Notes: generated by a model not told the origin, from the sequence alone. DNA of 64,000 nt from Pseudomonas putida (GCF_002906855.1 NZ_MINI01000028.1:1364001-1428000), one strand, 5' to 3'; positions 52,400 through 61,978 are shown, counted from the stretch's first letter. Translations and numbers: made by a program.

Positions 52400-55156
52400 T
52401 CAGGTCGTGGCCCAGGAGTGGTTGCCGCCGACCTTGACCGAGCGGTTCAGTGGTAGCAAGTTGCGCAATGCTTGTTGGTATTGATCAAGTTCAATGAACT
52501 GCCATGAATGGATACGCGGCATGTTGTACAAGTTCATGATCTGGCGCAGGGTGCGCAGAACCGGCAGGCGTTGATCGACAACATGGGTGAGCAGGTCAGG
52601 CCCTGTCAGGTAGCTCAGGCGCTTGGCGTAGCGATAGAAGCCAGCAGGGTCTTCGGCCAGGCTTGGCTTACTGTCGTAGAAATCCCGATTGGCCTGGTAA
52701 CGAGCGAGCATCTCCTCGGAAATTGCCTCGAGCGTGGGGTTGCCTGCATGGCTGCCGATCACGCTGGTGTTGTAGAGGCAGTTCATGCTCATTTTCTCGT
52801 TGGACATGGGGGGCGGCAGCAGCAGGCCATCCGGGGCGGTGAGCAGTGCAACCTGCTCAAGCGGTTCGCCAGGGTTGCCGACGGGGTGCCCGTCGACGAC
52901 CAGGGGCGGTTCGCCCGCTGCCAGCAGGTAGTCGTCCACATCCATGTACAGCCCACCTTCATGGTGCAGCATGGGGTAGCGCAGGACGTCGGAAGCTGAG
53001 GCGAAGTTGCACGCCACTCCGCCGTTGCCGTCCAGCGCAGCCTGGTACTGGGCGTAGTATCGGCTTTGCTGGAAGGTGCGGAAGAAGCTTTGCTCTTCCA
53101 GCGGCAGCACCTGCAGGCCCGGGGCGTGTTCGGCGAGGAGGCGCAGGTTTTCGGCGTAGGCCGATGGCGACTCAGCGGAAAGGAACAAACGGATAGCGTA
53201 GGCGCTGTCGTTGGCGCGTGCGGCGTTGCTTGCCAGGTTGGCGATGAGCGACGGGCTGAGCACCTTGTCGCCAACCCAAAGGCAGGAGATCGTTTTCGGG
53301 ATGGCCTGGCTACTCTCGTCCGGTACTAGAGGAAAATCCACCGGCAGTGGCAAGTCGACGCCCAGTGCCCGAAGGGTGCGCATGCGTGTAGCGTTGCTGA
53401 CTTCTCGACCGGCAGCTGCCGGGACCAGATCGTGGCTGCCAGGGCGGGCTATGTAGGCAACCGGGTCGACTTCATTGAGCGCGTTGTCCTGAATGAACGC
53501 GTCTCGCTCCATGTCGTAGATGACGCGTGCGTTGTAGGTATTGATACGCGTGTCGAGGTTATCCGGTGTGCCATCGTAGCGAGGGACCCGTATCACCGAG
53601 TCAGCCACGGCCTGATCGCCTTCCGGCAATGGCGGGATGGGGTCAGGGATGTGGAAGTACGGCGCGATATCGACGTTTGGCAGGTGCGGCGGCGAAAGCG
53701 GGCTGAGCGGGTAACCGAGCTGATCGTTGATGCGGCTTGGCACTACGAAACGGTCGCTCTTGCTTTCGAACAGCACCTTGCTGCGGGCAACCCCGTGCAC
53801 GATCAGCGGCATGGCATTGAGCAGGCCCCAGGCGATTTCGGCCACGCCGTCGTGCCTGTCTTGCAGGCCCTTGCCATTGATGGCCTGGTCCAGCCCAAGG
53901 CCGAGCTGGGCGATACCACCGACCGCCAGCAGCGGTGCCAGGCCAGGTACCACAAGGCTCAGCGGCGCCAGCAGGTTGAGCGTGGTGTTCAGGTAGGTGC
54001 GCCAACGTGCCTTGGTGACGTCACTGTCGGTGGTGATGATGAAGTCGGCATCGTCGTAGCTGCGCTGGCGCTGCCGCTCAGCCAGGGCCTGGAACAGGTC
54101 GCCAGTGATTCTGGGGCTGTATTTGCCAGGCCGATAGTTCACATAGTCGCGGGGCGACCAGGTGCCATCGTCGTTGAAAAAACCGTGCTCCGGCGGCAAA
54201 CGATGCCTGCGGGGATATTCGCCCAAGCCTTCCAGGGCGGTATCGAGACCACTGAAGTCCAGGCCCTGGGGGCCGTCGGCCAGTCTGAAGTGCTGCCTGA
54301 GTGCTTGGCGGCTGGCGGGGACCTTGCATTGTTGGCCAACCCAGTCCTTGAGTAGCGTTTCACTGGCGAACTCCAGCAACGGAGCGCTGTTGCCTGGGGC
54401 ATAGAGTAGGGTCAGATCGCTACTGGCGTCGTTGATGTACAACAGGTCGGTTGCCGCGTAGCCATAGATGTTCAGGGTGCTCAGGCGCAGGCCTTGGCCT
54501 CGCGGCAATAGGTCGGCGGCACGCCAGGCCAGGTGGCGTCCGGCATTGCTCAGGCTGCCTTGTGCGACCTGAAGATTGCAGGCGGCGACGAAATTGAGCT
54601 TGCTGGACAATCGGTAGCTGTGCAGATGGTTGCGCCAGTAATCATCCAGCATGGCTTTGAATGGCGTGTGGAAGTCCAGCGCGGTGATGAACTGTTGAAA
54701 GGCCTCGGCGGCTATCGGAAGGTGCGTCGAGGCGTCGTAACGGGCGGGCTCGGTTCGCCGGAACAGGCCATTGAACACTTCGTATGCCGCGCCAGAGTGG
54801 TTGAGGGTTGGCGCTGGCAAGGTTTCGACCATGCGCAACGGGCCGTCGGGCAGGGTACCGGCCCAAGAGGGCTTGATCAGGGCATCGAGGAGATCATTGT
54901 TGGATTCACCTTGCCAGTTGCCCAGCAGCGCCTGTGCCAGGTTCTGGCGCTGGGTCACTGCCGCCAGGTAGGTGCGCGGGCCATCAGCGCGGTAATGCAG
55001 GGTGACGACATCGATCTGTTCGGGGTCGAGGTCGAGGCCACGCTGGGCCAGCCACTGGCGGATCCGCCGATTGGCCTCGCGATCGGGGCGTGGCATGTTG
55101 CTCAAGTGGTCGCGGACGTACTGCACACCGCTGGCGTTGATTCTGCTGGCAGACAT
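52400..55156 (-). CDS. Toxin-like protein with TcdA/TcdB-type glycosyltransferase domain, copy 1
   Basis: A 918-aa paralogue of the next downstream gene, with shared blocks along its whole length (HLSNMPRPDR; YWRNHLHSYRLSSKLNFVAA; LNIYGYAATD; NTSVIGSHAGNPTL). The N-terminal 600 residues are of the DUF6543/dermonecrotic-toxin-like kind, with a hydrophobic stretch (about 392-424, LLAPLSLVVPGLAPLLAVGG). The GT44-like catalytic domain keeps Trp627 (IPKTISCLWVGD), Asp723/Arg726 (ASDVLRY) and the DxD pair Asp739/Asp741 (GLYMDVDD), so activity is plausible. ATG 55156 follows AAGG. It begins 71 nt after the FlhB-like gene on the same strand, without a terminator between. Confidence 0.83.
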   Translation of the reverse strand: MSASRINASGVQYVRDHLSNMPRPDREANRRIRQWLAQRGLDLDPEQIDVVTLHYRADGPRTYLAAVTQRQNLAQALLGNWQGESNNDLLDALIKPSWAGTLPDGPLRMVETLPAPTLNHSGAAYEVFNGLFRRTEPARYDASTHLPIAAEAFQQFITALDFHTPFKAMLDDYWRNHLHSYRLSSKLNFVAACNLQVAQGSLSNAGRHLAWRAADLLPRGQGLRLSTLNIYGYAATDLLYINDASSDLTLLYAPGNSAPLLEFASETLLKDWVGQQCKVPASRQALRQHFRLADGPQGLDFSGLDTALEGLGEYPRRHRLPPEHGFFNDDGTWSPRDYVNYRPGKYSPRITGDLFQALAERQRQRSYDDADFIITTDSDVTKARWRTYLNTTLNLLAPLSLVVPGLAPLLAVGGIAQLGLGLDQAINGKGLQDRHDGVAEIAWGLLNAMPLIVHGVARSKVLFESKSDRFVVPSRINDQLGYPLSPLSPPHLPNVDIAPYFHIPDPIPPLPEGDQAVADSVIRVPRYDGTPDNLDTRINTYNARVIYDMERDAFIQDNALNEVDPVAYIARPGSHDLVPAAAGREVSNATRMRTLRALGVDLPLPVDFPLVPDESSQAIPKTISCLWVGDKVLSPSLIANLASNAARANDSAYAIRLFLSAESPSAYAENLRLLAEHAPGLQVLPLEEQSFFRTFQQSRYYAQYQAALDGNGGVACNFASASDVLRYPMLHHEGGLYMDVDDYLLAAGEPPLVVDGHPVGNPGEPLEQVALLTAPDGLLLPPPMSNEKMSMNCLYNTSVIGSHAGNPTLEAISEEMLARYQANRDFYDSKPSLAEDPAGFYRYAKRLSYLTGPDLLTHVVDQRLPVLRTLRQIMNLYNMPRIHSWQFIELDQYQQALRNLLPLNRSVKVGGNHSWATT

Positions 55157-55227
55157 GGGGTTTACCTTGCTCGGTTGGAAGAACGGGCAAGGCTGCGACG
55201 ACGAGGCTCGCTGGCTGCGGTAGATAT

Positions 55228-55569
55228 CTACAGGGATCGGCCTGGTGGCAGGCGCAATGGGTCGGGCGTGATGTCGCGCTCGGCGGCGGGCTCTTCGCTG
55301 AAGCCGACCGGAACCCGGCCACGCAATTGCCAGGCGAAGGCAATGATTTCGGCGATGGTCAGGTACAGCGCTTCGGGGATCTGTTCGCCCAGTTCCAGGC
55401 GGGCCAGCAGGCGCACCAGCTCGGCGTTTTCGTAGATCGGCACTTCGTGCTCGCGAGCAAGGGCCAGGATGGCTTCGGCCAGCTCGTCATCGCCCTTGGC
55501 GGTCAGCGTGGGGGCTTGCTGGCCATCGTAACTGAGGGCGATGGCCTGGCGCGGTTGCTTGTGGGTCAT
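55228..55569 (-). CDS. FlhB C-terminal-domain-only protein (FlhB2/FlhX-like)
   Basis: A 113-aa protein homologous only to the part of FlhB that lies after the NPTH cleavage site (RQAIALSYDGQQAPTLTAKG; DDELAEAILALAREHEVPIY; IPEALYLTIAEIIAFAWQLR). It lacks membrane helices and the NPTH motif itself, so it mimics the cleaved FlhB-CC fragment that decides substrate choice. Similar small proteins (FlhX, YlqH) can stand in for FlhB-CC in other bacteria. The start overlaps the stop of the upstream FliK-like gene by 4 nt, so the two are translated together. Confidence 0.88.
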   Translation of the reverse strand: MTHKQPRQAIALSYDGQQAPTLTAKGDDELAEAILALAREHEVPIYENAELVRLLARLELGEQIPEALYLTIAEIIAFAWQLRGRVPVGFSEEPAAERDITPDPLRLPPGRSL

Positions 55570-57125
55570 GCGGTTTCATCCACCCAGCGTTGCTCCACCC
55601 GCGTGCGCGGGCCCTGTGGTGGAATGCCGGGGTGGCATTCCAGGTCACCGACCTCCAGGCCGCGGGCCAGCAGGCGTTCGCGCAGTGCACCGAGCTGGCT
55701 CTCGATCAGCCGCGCGGTCTGCTCGCGCTCGGCCCACAACTGACCGGACAGGCGCCCTTGAACCAGTTGTGCCTGGACTTGCAGCGGGCCCAATGGAGCA
55801 AGATCAAAGGCCAGGTCGATCCGCCATAGCGCCTGCAGTGGGTCTTGCTGGTCACGCTGCTGACGCTCGGCCTGTTGTTCCGGGGTTTCTTCGCGCTGCA
55901 GTTTCACTTGCAGAGGGATGAACTCCTGTCCGTGGCGGACGGGTACTTCGGTTTGCCAGGTGGTCTGGAGGTTGCCGTTATCCAGCGTGCCGGATTGCTG
56001 CAGGCTGCTCAAAGCGTGGCTTTGCAGGCGCGAGATGGCAGCGGCGGCCAGGCGCAGCAGTTGCTGCAGGTCGCCTTCGTTTTCCATGGCCTGCAGCAAC
56101 CGTGAGGGCAGCGGGAATGCGCCTGGCGGTGTCCTTGGGCTGACCCGGTCGAGCATGCCCAGTGCGCTGCGGGCCATGGCCGGCAGCGCCTGGGCCAGGG
56201 TGCTGGCGGCGGTCACCGGATTGGCCAGCGCGCTGACCGAGGCCTGCGCCACCAGCCGCACCAGTTGTGCCTTGAGATCGGTGGCCACGCTGGCGCTGAG
56301 GCCGCCGAGCAACTTGGCCTCGAGAAAGGCGCCGCTGTTGCTCAAGGCTTGGGCGAGCGCCTTGCCGTCACTGAGCTGGCGGGCATCCGGCAAGCTGGCC
56401 AGAAGGTTGCTGGCGGTGCTGCGCAGTTCACTGTCACTACCCGGGCTGTTGGCAATCTGCTGCAGCGCGCTGAGCAGGCCGGGCAGGGAAGCCTGGCGAC
56501 CCTGCTGAGTCAGCAGCTGCTGGGCGATGTTCAATTGCTCCTGGCGACCGCTTAGTGGCATGAAACGCAGCGACTGGTCACCTTGTACCAGGGCACTGAG
56601 CAGGCTACCGATCGGCAGCGGGCGCGGGCTGTCGATGGTCAGCGTGGCACCGGCCTGGGCAGTGTTGAGCAGGCTCACCAGCGAGCGGAAGCTGGCCACT
56701 TCGCCCGCCCTTTGCGGCAGTGGCTGGTTGGTCAGGACCTTGCCCTGCAGCAGGGTACCGACCGGCACCTTGCTGGTATCGAGCTGGGTGAGGGTGGCAA
56801 CGTTGCTGGCACTGGCTTGCTGCACCATGACGGCCAGGCGGTTGCTCTCTGGCTGGCTGATGGTGAACTGGCTGCCTTGCGCGAACGGCTGGCTGGCAGT
56901 GGCCTGGAGCTGGGTCTGGCTGCCGCTGGCCTGAATCACTTGCAGCACCAGCTGGAAGGTACTGCCGCTCTGACGCATCGCCAGCACTTCGGCCTGAGCG
57001 GTTTCGCCGGGCTTGAGCAGGCCGGGTTGGGCCTGGGTCAGGTTGAGCAGCTCACCGGTCAGCTGGGCCTTGATCGCCTGCGGATTGATGGCGGTTTGTG
57101 CGCCGAGACTATTGATTTCAGTCAT
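55566..57125 (-). CDS. Second FliK-like (Flg_hook domain) protein
   Basis: The product is 519 aa, starting MTEINSLGAQTAINPQAIKA. A beta-rich N-terminal part follows (LKPGETAQAEVLAMRQSGST; SQLQATASQPFAQGSQFTIS), then a Gln/Leu/Ala-rich helical middle, and a C-terminal Flg_hook-like domain (LDGDNGNLQTTW-type entry, WRIDLAFDLAPLGPLQVQAQ; RLSGQLWAEREQTARLIESQ; LRERLLARGLEVGDLECHPG). The latter is the type III specificity-switch fold of FliK. ATG 57125 is chosen as the longer open frame back to 57878 runs through ccmA on the other strand. It is transcribed with the FlhB-CC-like gene, its expected binding partner. Confidence 0.82.
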   Translation of the reverse strand: MTEINSLGAQTAINPQAIKAQLTGELLNLTQAQPGLLKPGETAQAEVLAMRQSGSTFQLVLQVIQASGSQTQLQATASQPFAQGSQFTISQPESNRLAVMVQQASASNVATLTQLDTSKVPVGTLLQGKVLTNQPLPQRAGEVASFRSLVSLLNTAQAGATLTIDSPRPLPIGSLLSALVQGDQSLRFMPLSGRQEQLNIAQQLLTQQGRQASLPGLLSALQQIANSPGSDSELRSTASNLLASLPDARQLSDGKALAQALSNSGAFLEAKLLGGLSASVATDLKAQLVRLVAQASVSALANPVTAASTLAQALPAMARSALGMLDRVSPRTPPGAFPLPSRLLQAMENEGDLQQLLRLAAAAISRLQSHALSSLQQSGTLDNGNLQTTWQTEVPVRHGQEFIPLQVKLQREETPEQQAERQQRDQQDPLQALWRIDLAFDLAPLGPLQVQAQLVQGRLSGQLWAEREQTARLIESQLGALRERLLARGLEVGDLECHPGIPPQGPRTRVEQRWVDETA

Positions 57126-57155
57126 GATTGTATACAACCTGTGGAGCCCGCCCTC

Positions 57156-57183
57156 TTGGCAGCGTGGCAGCACATGTAATAAT
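57156..57183 (+). promoter_or_regulatory. Candidate sigma-70 promoter of the ccm operon
   Basis: TTGGCA (57156-57161), a 16-nt spacer and AATAAT (57178-57183), each matching 5 of 6 consensus bases, lie about 75 nt before ccmA. It faces away from, and lies next to, the minus-strand FliA promoter. Confidence 0.45.
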
Positions 57184-57206
57184 GCCTGCCGCCTGTCACT
57201 GCCAGT

Positions 57207-57233
57207 ATAACGGCAGCGAGCTGGGCGACTTGA
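57207..57233 (-). promoter_or_regulatory. FliA (sigma-28) promoter of the fliK-like/flhB-like/toxin-like operon
   Basis: On the minus strand TCAAGTCG, an exact 11-nt spacer and GCCGTTAT match the sigma-28 consensus TAAAGTTT-N11-GCCGATAA (TCAAG is a common pseudomonad form). It lies about 82 nt before the fliK-like start at 57125. A 10-bp palindrome, ttgtatacaa (57128-57137), lies just before the start codon. Confidence 0.75.
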
Positions 57234-57257
57234 GAAGCATATAGATAAGGCGAATCC

Positions 57258-57890
57258 GTGACCCTTCACCTCCAAGCCGTGGGCCTGGCCTGCGAGCGCG
57301 ACTGGCGCCTGTTGTTCGAGCATCTCGATTTCGAGCTGCGCCCCGGCGACATGCTGCAGATCAGCGGCCCCAACGGCAGCGGCAAGACCAGCCTGCTGCG
57401 CCTGTTGGCCGGGCTGATGCAGCCGACTGCCGGGCAGATCCTGCTGGGTGGCCAGCCGCTCGGCGAACAGCGCGACGCCCTGGCCAGCATCCTGCTGTGG
57501 ATCGGCCACGCCGCCGGTATCAAGGACCTGCTCACGGCGGAGGAGAACCTCACCTGGCTCTGTGCGCTGCACCAACCGGCCACCCCTGAAGCCATCTGGT
57601 CGGCACTCGAAGCGGTCGGGCTGCGTGGTTTCGAAGACGTTCCCTGCCATACCCTGTCTGCCGGCCAGCAGCGCCGCGTGGCCCTGGCCCGGCTGCACCT
57701 GGACAGCCCGCCGCTGTGGATCCTCGACGAACCCTTTACCGCCCTCGACAAGCAGGGCGTGGCCCAGCTTGAAGCGCACCTGGCCGCCCACTGTGAACAG
57801 GGCGGCACGGTGGTGCTGACGACGCACCACACGCTGGAACGCAAGCCGACCGGCTACCGGGAACTCAATCTGGGGCAATGGGCGGCATGA
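57258..57890 (+). CDS. ccmA: Cytochrome c biogenesis heme exporter ATPase CcmA
   Basis: The 210-aa ABC ATPase has Walker [10 protein letters not shown] (37-45), signature [14 protein letters not shown] and Walker [15 protein letters not shown]. With CcmB, CcmC and CcmD it releases holo-CcmE from the membrane complex. The GTG start at 57258 is preceded by AAGG. The stop overlaps the ccmB start. First gene of the ccm operon. Confidence 0.97.
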   Translation: MTLHLQAVGLACERDWRLLFEHLDFELRPGDMLQISGPNGSGKTSLLRLLAGLMQPTAGQILLGGQPLGEQRDALASILLWIGHAAGIKDLLTAEENLTWLCALHQPATPEAIWSALEAVGLRGFEDVPCHTLSAGQQRRVALARLHLDSPPLWILDEPFTALDKQGVAQLEAHLAAHCEQGGTVVLTTHHTLERKPTGYRELNLGQWAA

Positions 57891-58555
57891 GCGTATTCAT
57901 CCTGTTGCTGCGCCGTGAAGCGCGCCTGCTGTTCCGCCGCCCGGCAGAGCTGGCCAACCCGCTGGTGTTCTTCGCCATCGTCGTGGCGCTGTTCCCGCTG
58001 GCGGTGGGGCCTGAAAGCCAATTGTTGCAAACCTTGTCGCCTGGACTGGTCTGGGTCGCGGCCTTGCTGGCCGTGTTGTTGTCGCTCGACGGCCTGTTCC
58101 GCAGCGACTTCGAGGACGGTTCGCTGGAGCAGTGGGTGCTGTCGCCGCACCCGCTGGCCATGCTGGTGCTGGCCAAGGTGCTGGCGCACTGGATCTTTTC
58201 CGGGCTGGCGCTGGTATTGTTGGCGCCATTGCTGGCGCTGATGCTGGGCTTGCCCAGCCACTGCCTGCCGGTGCTGCTCGGCTCGCTGCTGCTGGGCACG
58301 CCGGTATTGAGCCTGCTGGGCGCTGTTGGCGCGGCGCTGACGGTCGGTCTCAAGCGCGGTGGTTTGTTACTGGCATTGCTGATTCTGCCGTTGTATATCC
58401 CTGTATTGATCCTGGGCAGTGGTGCACTGCAGGCGGCATTGCAAAATATGCCAGCCACTGGCCACCTGCTCTGGCTCGCCAGCCTGACAGCCCTGGCGGT
58501 TACCCTGGCGCCCTTTGCGATAGCGGCCGGCCTGAAGATCAGCGTCGGCGAATAA
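57887..58555 (+). CDS. ccmB: Heme exporter membrane protein CcmB
   Basis: The 222-aa protein with six predicted membrane helices belongs to the CcmB family ([58 protein letters not shown]). It partners CcmA in the ABC complex. ATG 57887 overlaps the ccmA stop; an ATG at 57878 would add three residues. Confidence 0.96.
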   Translation: MSVFILLLRREARLLFRRPAELANPLVFFAIVVALFPLAVGPESQLLQTLSPGLVWVAALLAVLLSLDGLFRSDFEDGSLEQWVLSPHPLAMLVLAKVLAHWIFSGLALVLLAPLLALMLGLPSHCLPVLLGSLLLGTPVLSLLGAVGAALTVGLKRGGLLLALLILPLYIPVLILGSGALQAALQNMPATGHLLWLASLTALAVTLAPFAIAAGLKISVGE

Positions 58556-58561
58556 CGAGTC

Positions 58562-58579
58562 CCGGGCTCTCAAGCCCGG
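58562..58579 (+). other. Small stem-loop between ccmB and ccmC
   Basis: A 7-bp stem (ccgggct / agcccgg) with a 4-nt loop lies 6 nt after the ccmB stop, without a T tract. It may be an mRNA processing or decay barrier inside the operon. Confidence 0.45.
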
Positions 58580-58591
58580 CTAATACCCTGG

Positions 58592-59368
58592 ATGTACCTG
58601 ATGAAAATGAGCTGGACGTGGTTCCACAAACTGGGTTCGCCGAAATGGTTCTACGCCATCAGCGGCCGCATGCTGCCATGGCTGGCCGTTTCCGCCGTGC
58701 TGCTGCTGGTCACCGGCGTGGTCTGGGGCCTGGCCTTCGCCCCTGAGGACTACCAGCAGGGCAATAGCTTCCGCATCATCTATATCCACGTGCCGGCGGC
58801 GATGCTGGCGCAGTCCTGCTATGTACTGCTGGCAGTGGCGGGAGTGGTGGGGCTGGTTTGGAAGATGAAACTGGCCGATGTCGCCCTGCAATGCGCAGCC
58901 CCAATCGGTGCCTGGATGACCGCCGTGGCGCTGGTCACCGGGGCCATCTGGGGCAAGCCGACCTGGGGCAGCTGGTGGGTCTGGGACGCACGGTTGACGT
59001 CGATGCTGATCCTGCTGTTCCTGTACTTCGGCATCATTGCCTTGGGCCAGGCTATCAGCAACCGCGACAGCGCGGCCAAGGCCTGCGCGGTGCTGGCCAT
59101 CGTCGGTGTCATCAACATTCCGATCATCAAGTACTCGGTGGAGTGGTGGAACACCCTGCACCAGGGCGCGACCTTCACCCTCACCGAAAAACCGGCGATG
59201 CCGGCCGAAATGTGGCTGCCGCTGCTGTGCACGGCGCTGGGTTTCTATTGCTTCTTCGGTACCGTGCTGCTGCTGCGCATGCGCCTCGAAGTGCTCAAGC
59301 GTGAGGCACGCGCCAGTTGGGTCAAGGATGAAGTGTTGAACAGCCTGGGGCGGAGGGCCGCGCGATGA
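58592..59368 (+). CDS. ccmC: Heme transporter/handling protein CcmC
   Basis: The product is up to 258 aa with six membrane helices and the heme-handling WWD motif ([15 protein letters not shown]). It loads heme onto CcmE. Start choice is uncertain: ATG 58592, 58601 and 58607 are all in frame with weak ribosome sites, and family members usually begin just before the [14 protein letters not shown] segment. The stop overlaps ccmD. Confidence 0.95.
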   Translation: MYLMKMSWTWFHKLGSPKWFYAISGRMLPWLAVSAVLLLVTGVVWGLAFAPEDYQQGNSFRIIYIHVPAAMLAQSCYVLLAVAGVVGLVWKMKLADVALQCAAPIGAWMTAVALVTGAIWGKPTWGSWWVWDARLTSMLILLFLYFGIIALGQAISNRDSAAKACAVLAIVGVINIPIIKYSVEWWNTLHQGATFTLTEKPAMPAEMWLPLLCTALGFYCFFGTVLLLRMRLEVLKREARASWVKDEVLNSLGRRAAR

Positions 59369-59541
59369 GTTTCGCTTCCTTCGGCGATTTTCTCGCCATG
59401 GGCCACCATGCCCTGTATGTCTGGTCGGCCTATGGCATCTGCCTGGCGGTGCTGGCGCTGAATGTCGCTGCACCGCTGCTGGCCCGCCGTCGCTACCTGC
59501 AAGATGAGGCGCGCCGTCTGCGCCGGGAGAACCACCAGTGA
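59365..59541 (+). CDS. ccmD: Heme exporter small protein CcmD
   Basis: A 58-aa protein with one membrane helix ([19 protein letters not shown]) and a basic C-terminal tail ([20 protein letters not shown]), which is the CcmD pattern. It stabilises the CcmABCD complex and helps release holo-CcmE. It overlaps ccmC by 4 nt at the start, and the GTG of ccmE by 4 nt at the stop. Confidence 0.93.
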   Translation: MSFASFGDFLAMGHHALYVWSAYGICLAVLALNVAAPLLARRRYLQDEARRLRRENHQ

Positions 59542-59993
59542 ATCCGCAGCGCAAGAAACGCCTGTTCATTATCCTCGGCCTGCTGGTCGGGGTTGCGGTT
59601 GCCGTCGGCTTTGCCTTGAGCGCCCTGCAGCAGAACATCAACCTGTTCTACACCCCGACCCAGATCGCCAACGGCGAAGCGCCGCTGGACACGCGCATTC
59701 GTGCCGGCGGCATGGTCGAGAAGGGCTCGGTGCAGCGTTCCTCCGATTCCCTCGACGTGCGTTTTGTGGTCACCGACTTCAACAAGTCGGTACCGATCAC
59801 CTACCGCGGCATCCTGCCGGACCTGTTCCGTGAAGGGCAGGGCATCGTCGCCCTCGGCAAGCTCAATGGCGACGGCGTGGTAGTGGCTGACGAAGTGCTG
59901 GCCAAGCACGACGAGAAGTACATGCCACCCGAGGTCACCAAGGCCCTTAAGGAAAGCGGCCAGGCGGCCAACGGTGCGGGGGCCAAGCCATGA
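59538..59993 (+). CDS. ccmE: Periplasmic heme chaperone CcmE
   Basis: The 151-aa membrane-anchored chaperone has an N-terminal helix ([20 protein letters not shown]), an OB-fold core ([13 protein letters not shown]) and the heme-binding His124 with Tyr128 ([14 protein letters not shown]). It binds heme covalently and hands it to CcmF. The GTG start at 59538 overlaps the ccmD stop; the stop overlaps ccmF. Confidence 0.97.
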   Translation: MNPQRKKRLFIILGLLVGVAVAVGFALSALQQNINLFYTPTQIANGEAPLDTRIRAGGMVEKGSVQRSSDSLDVRFVVTDFNKSVPITYRGILPDLFREGQGIVALGKLNGDGVVVADEVLAKHDEKYMPPEVTKALKESGQAANGAGAKP

Positions 59994-61978
59994 ACGCGGC
60001 GCTGGTGATCCCCGAACTCGGCCAGCTGGCGATGATCCTGGCGATCTGTTTCGCCGCCGTGCAGGCCACGGTGCCGCTGCTCGGTGCCTGGCGGGGCGAC
60101 AGCCTGTGGATGAGCCTGGCGCGCCCGGCCGCCTGGGGCCAGTTCACCTTCCTGGTGTTTGCCTTTGCCTGCCTGACCCACGCCTTCATGACCGACAACT
60201 TCTCGGTCGCCTACGTGGCCAGCAACTCCAACAGTGCCTTGCCGTGGTACTACAAGTTCAGTGCCGTCTGGGGCGCCCACGAGGGCTCGTTGCTGCTGTG
60301 GGCGCTGATCCTCGGTGGCTGGACCTTTGCGGTGTCGATTTTCTCGCGGCAACTGCCGCAGGTCATGCTGGCACGTGTGCTGGCGGTCATGGGCATGATC
60401 AGCGTCGGCTTCCTGAGCTTCCTGATCATCACCTCCAACCCGTTCCAGCGCCTGCTGCCGCAGGTGCCGACCGACGGCCGTGACCTCAACCCACTGCTGC
60501 AGGACTTCGGCCTTATCGTCCACCCGCCGATGCTGTACATGGGTTATGTGGGCTTCTCGGTGGCCTTCGCCTTCGCCATCGCCGCGCTGCTCGGCGGGCG
60601 CCTGGACGCGGCCTGGGCGCGCTGGTCGCGGCCATGGACCATCGTCGCCTGGGCCTTCCTCGGCGTCGGCATCACCCTGGGCTCGTGGTGGGCCTACTAC
60701 GAACTGGGCTGGGGCGGCTGGTGGTTCTGGGACCCGGTGGAAAACGCCTCGTTCATGCCGTGGCTGGTGGGCACTGCGCTGATCCACTCGCTGGCGGTGA
60801 CGGAAAAGCGCGGGGTATTCAAGAGCTGGACCGTGCTGCTAGCGATTGCCGCGTTCTCGCTGAGCTTGCTGGGGACCTTCCTGGTGCGTTCCGGCGTGCT
60901 GACCTCGGTGCACGCGTTCGCTGCCGACCCGGCGCGTGGCGTGTTCATCCTGATCTTCCTGCTGTTCGTGGTAGGTGGCTCGCTGACCCTGTTCGCCCTG
61001 CGCGCCCCGGTGGTCAAGAGCCAGGTCGGCTTCGCCCTGTGGTCGCGTGAAACCCTGCTGCTGGCCAACAACCTGATCCTGGTGGTGGCGGCTTCGATGA
61101 TCCTGCTGGGCACGTTGTACCCACTGGTGCTCGATGCCCTGACCGGGGCCAAGCTGTCGGTCGGCCCACCTTACTTCGATGCCCTGTTCCTGCCGCTGAT
61201 GGCGCTGCTGATGGTGGTGCTGAGTGTGGGGGTGGTGGTGCGCTGGAAGGACACCCCCGGCAAGTGGCTGGCGAAAATGATGACCCCGGTGCTGATTGGC
61301 AGCGCGGTGCTGGCGCCGGTCGCGGGCTTCATCGTCGACGATCTCGACTGGCCGGTCCTCAGCGCCTTCGCCTTGGCGGCCTGGGTGGTGCTCGGCGGGC
61401 TGCGTGACATCGTCGACAAGACCCGCCACAAGGGCCTGGCCAAGGGCGTGCAGGGCCTTTCCCGCAGCTACTGGGGCATGCAGCTGGCGCACCTGGGCCT
61501 GGCAGTGTGTGCCCTGGGCGTGGTGCTGTCGAGCAACAACAGCGCCGAGCGCGACCTGCGCATGGCGCCGGGCGAGAGCGTCGAGCTGGGCGGTTACCAC
61601 TTCCTGTTCGAGGGCGCCAAGCACTTCGAGGGGCCGAACTTCATCTCCGACAAGGGCACCATCGTGGTCACCCGCGACGGCCGTGAAGTGACCACCCTGC
61701 ACCCGGAAAAGCGCCTGTACACCGTGCAGCAGTCGATGATGACCGAGGCCGGCATCGATGCCGGGTTCACCCGTGACCTGTACGTTGCCCTGGGCGAGCC
61801 ACTGGAGAACGGCGCCTGGGCGGTGCGCGTGCATATCAAGCCTTATGTCCGCTGGATCTGGCTGGGCGGTCTGCTGACCGGCCTGGGCGGGTTGCTGGCG
61901 GCCTTCGACCGACGCTATCGCGTCAAGGTCAAGACCCGGGTGCGCGAAGCCCTGGGCGTGTCTGGAGCTGCTGCATGA
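59990..61978 (+). CDS. ccmF: Cytochrome c heme lyase CcmF
   Basis: The 662-aa polytopic protein with many membrane helices carries the WWD signature ([20 protein letters not shown]) and the conserved His-containing loops of CcmF ([40 protein letters not shown]). It ligates heme from CcmE to apocytochrome c. It overlaps ccmE at its start and ccmG at its stop (ATGA), so the operon is tightly packed. Confidence 0.97.
   Translation: MNAALVIPELGQLAMILAICFAAVQATVPLLGAWRGDSLWMSLARPAAWGQFTFLVFAFACLTHAFMTDNFSVAYVASNSNSALPWYYKFSAVWGAHEGSLLLWALILGGWTFAVSIFSRQLPQVMLARVLAVMGMISVGFLSFLIITSNPFQRLLPQVPTDGRDLNPLLQDFGLIVHPPMLYMGYVGFSVAFAFAIAALLGGRLDAAWARWSRPWTIVAWAFLGVGITLGSWWAYYELGWGGWWFWDPVENASFMPWLVGTALIHSLAVTEKRGVFKSWTVLLAIAAFSLSLLGTFLVRSGVLTSVHAFAADPARGVFILIFLLFVVGGSLTLFALRAPVVKSQVGFALWSRETLLLANNLILVVAASMILLGTLYPLVLDALTGAKLSVGPPYFDALFLPLMALLMVVLSVGVVVRWKDTPGKWLAKMMTPVLIGSAVLAPVAGFIVDDLDWPVLSAFALAAWVVLGGLRDIVDKTRHKGLAKGVQGLSRSYWGMQLAHLGLAVCALGVVLSSNNSAERDLRMAPGESVELGGYHFLFEGAKHFEGPNFISDKGTIVVTRDGREVTTLHPEKRLYTVQQSMMTEAGIDAGFTRDLYVALGEPLENGAWAVRVHIKPYVRWIWLGGLLTGLGGLLAAFDRRYRVKVKTRVREALGVSGAAA

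Noticed and set aside
57126..57878. N-terminal extension of the FliK-like protein to 770 aa
   Set aside because: The extension is antisense to ccmA and crosses the FliA promoter; ATG 57125 starts the recognisable protein.
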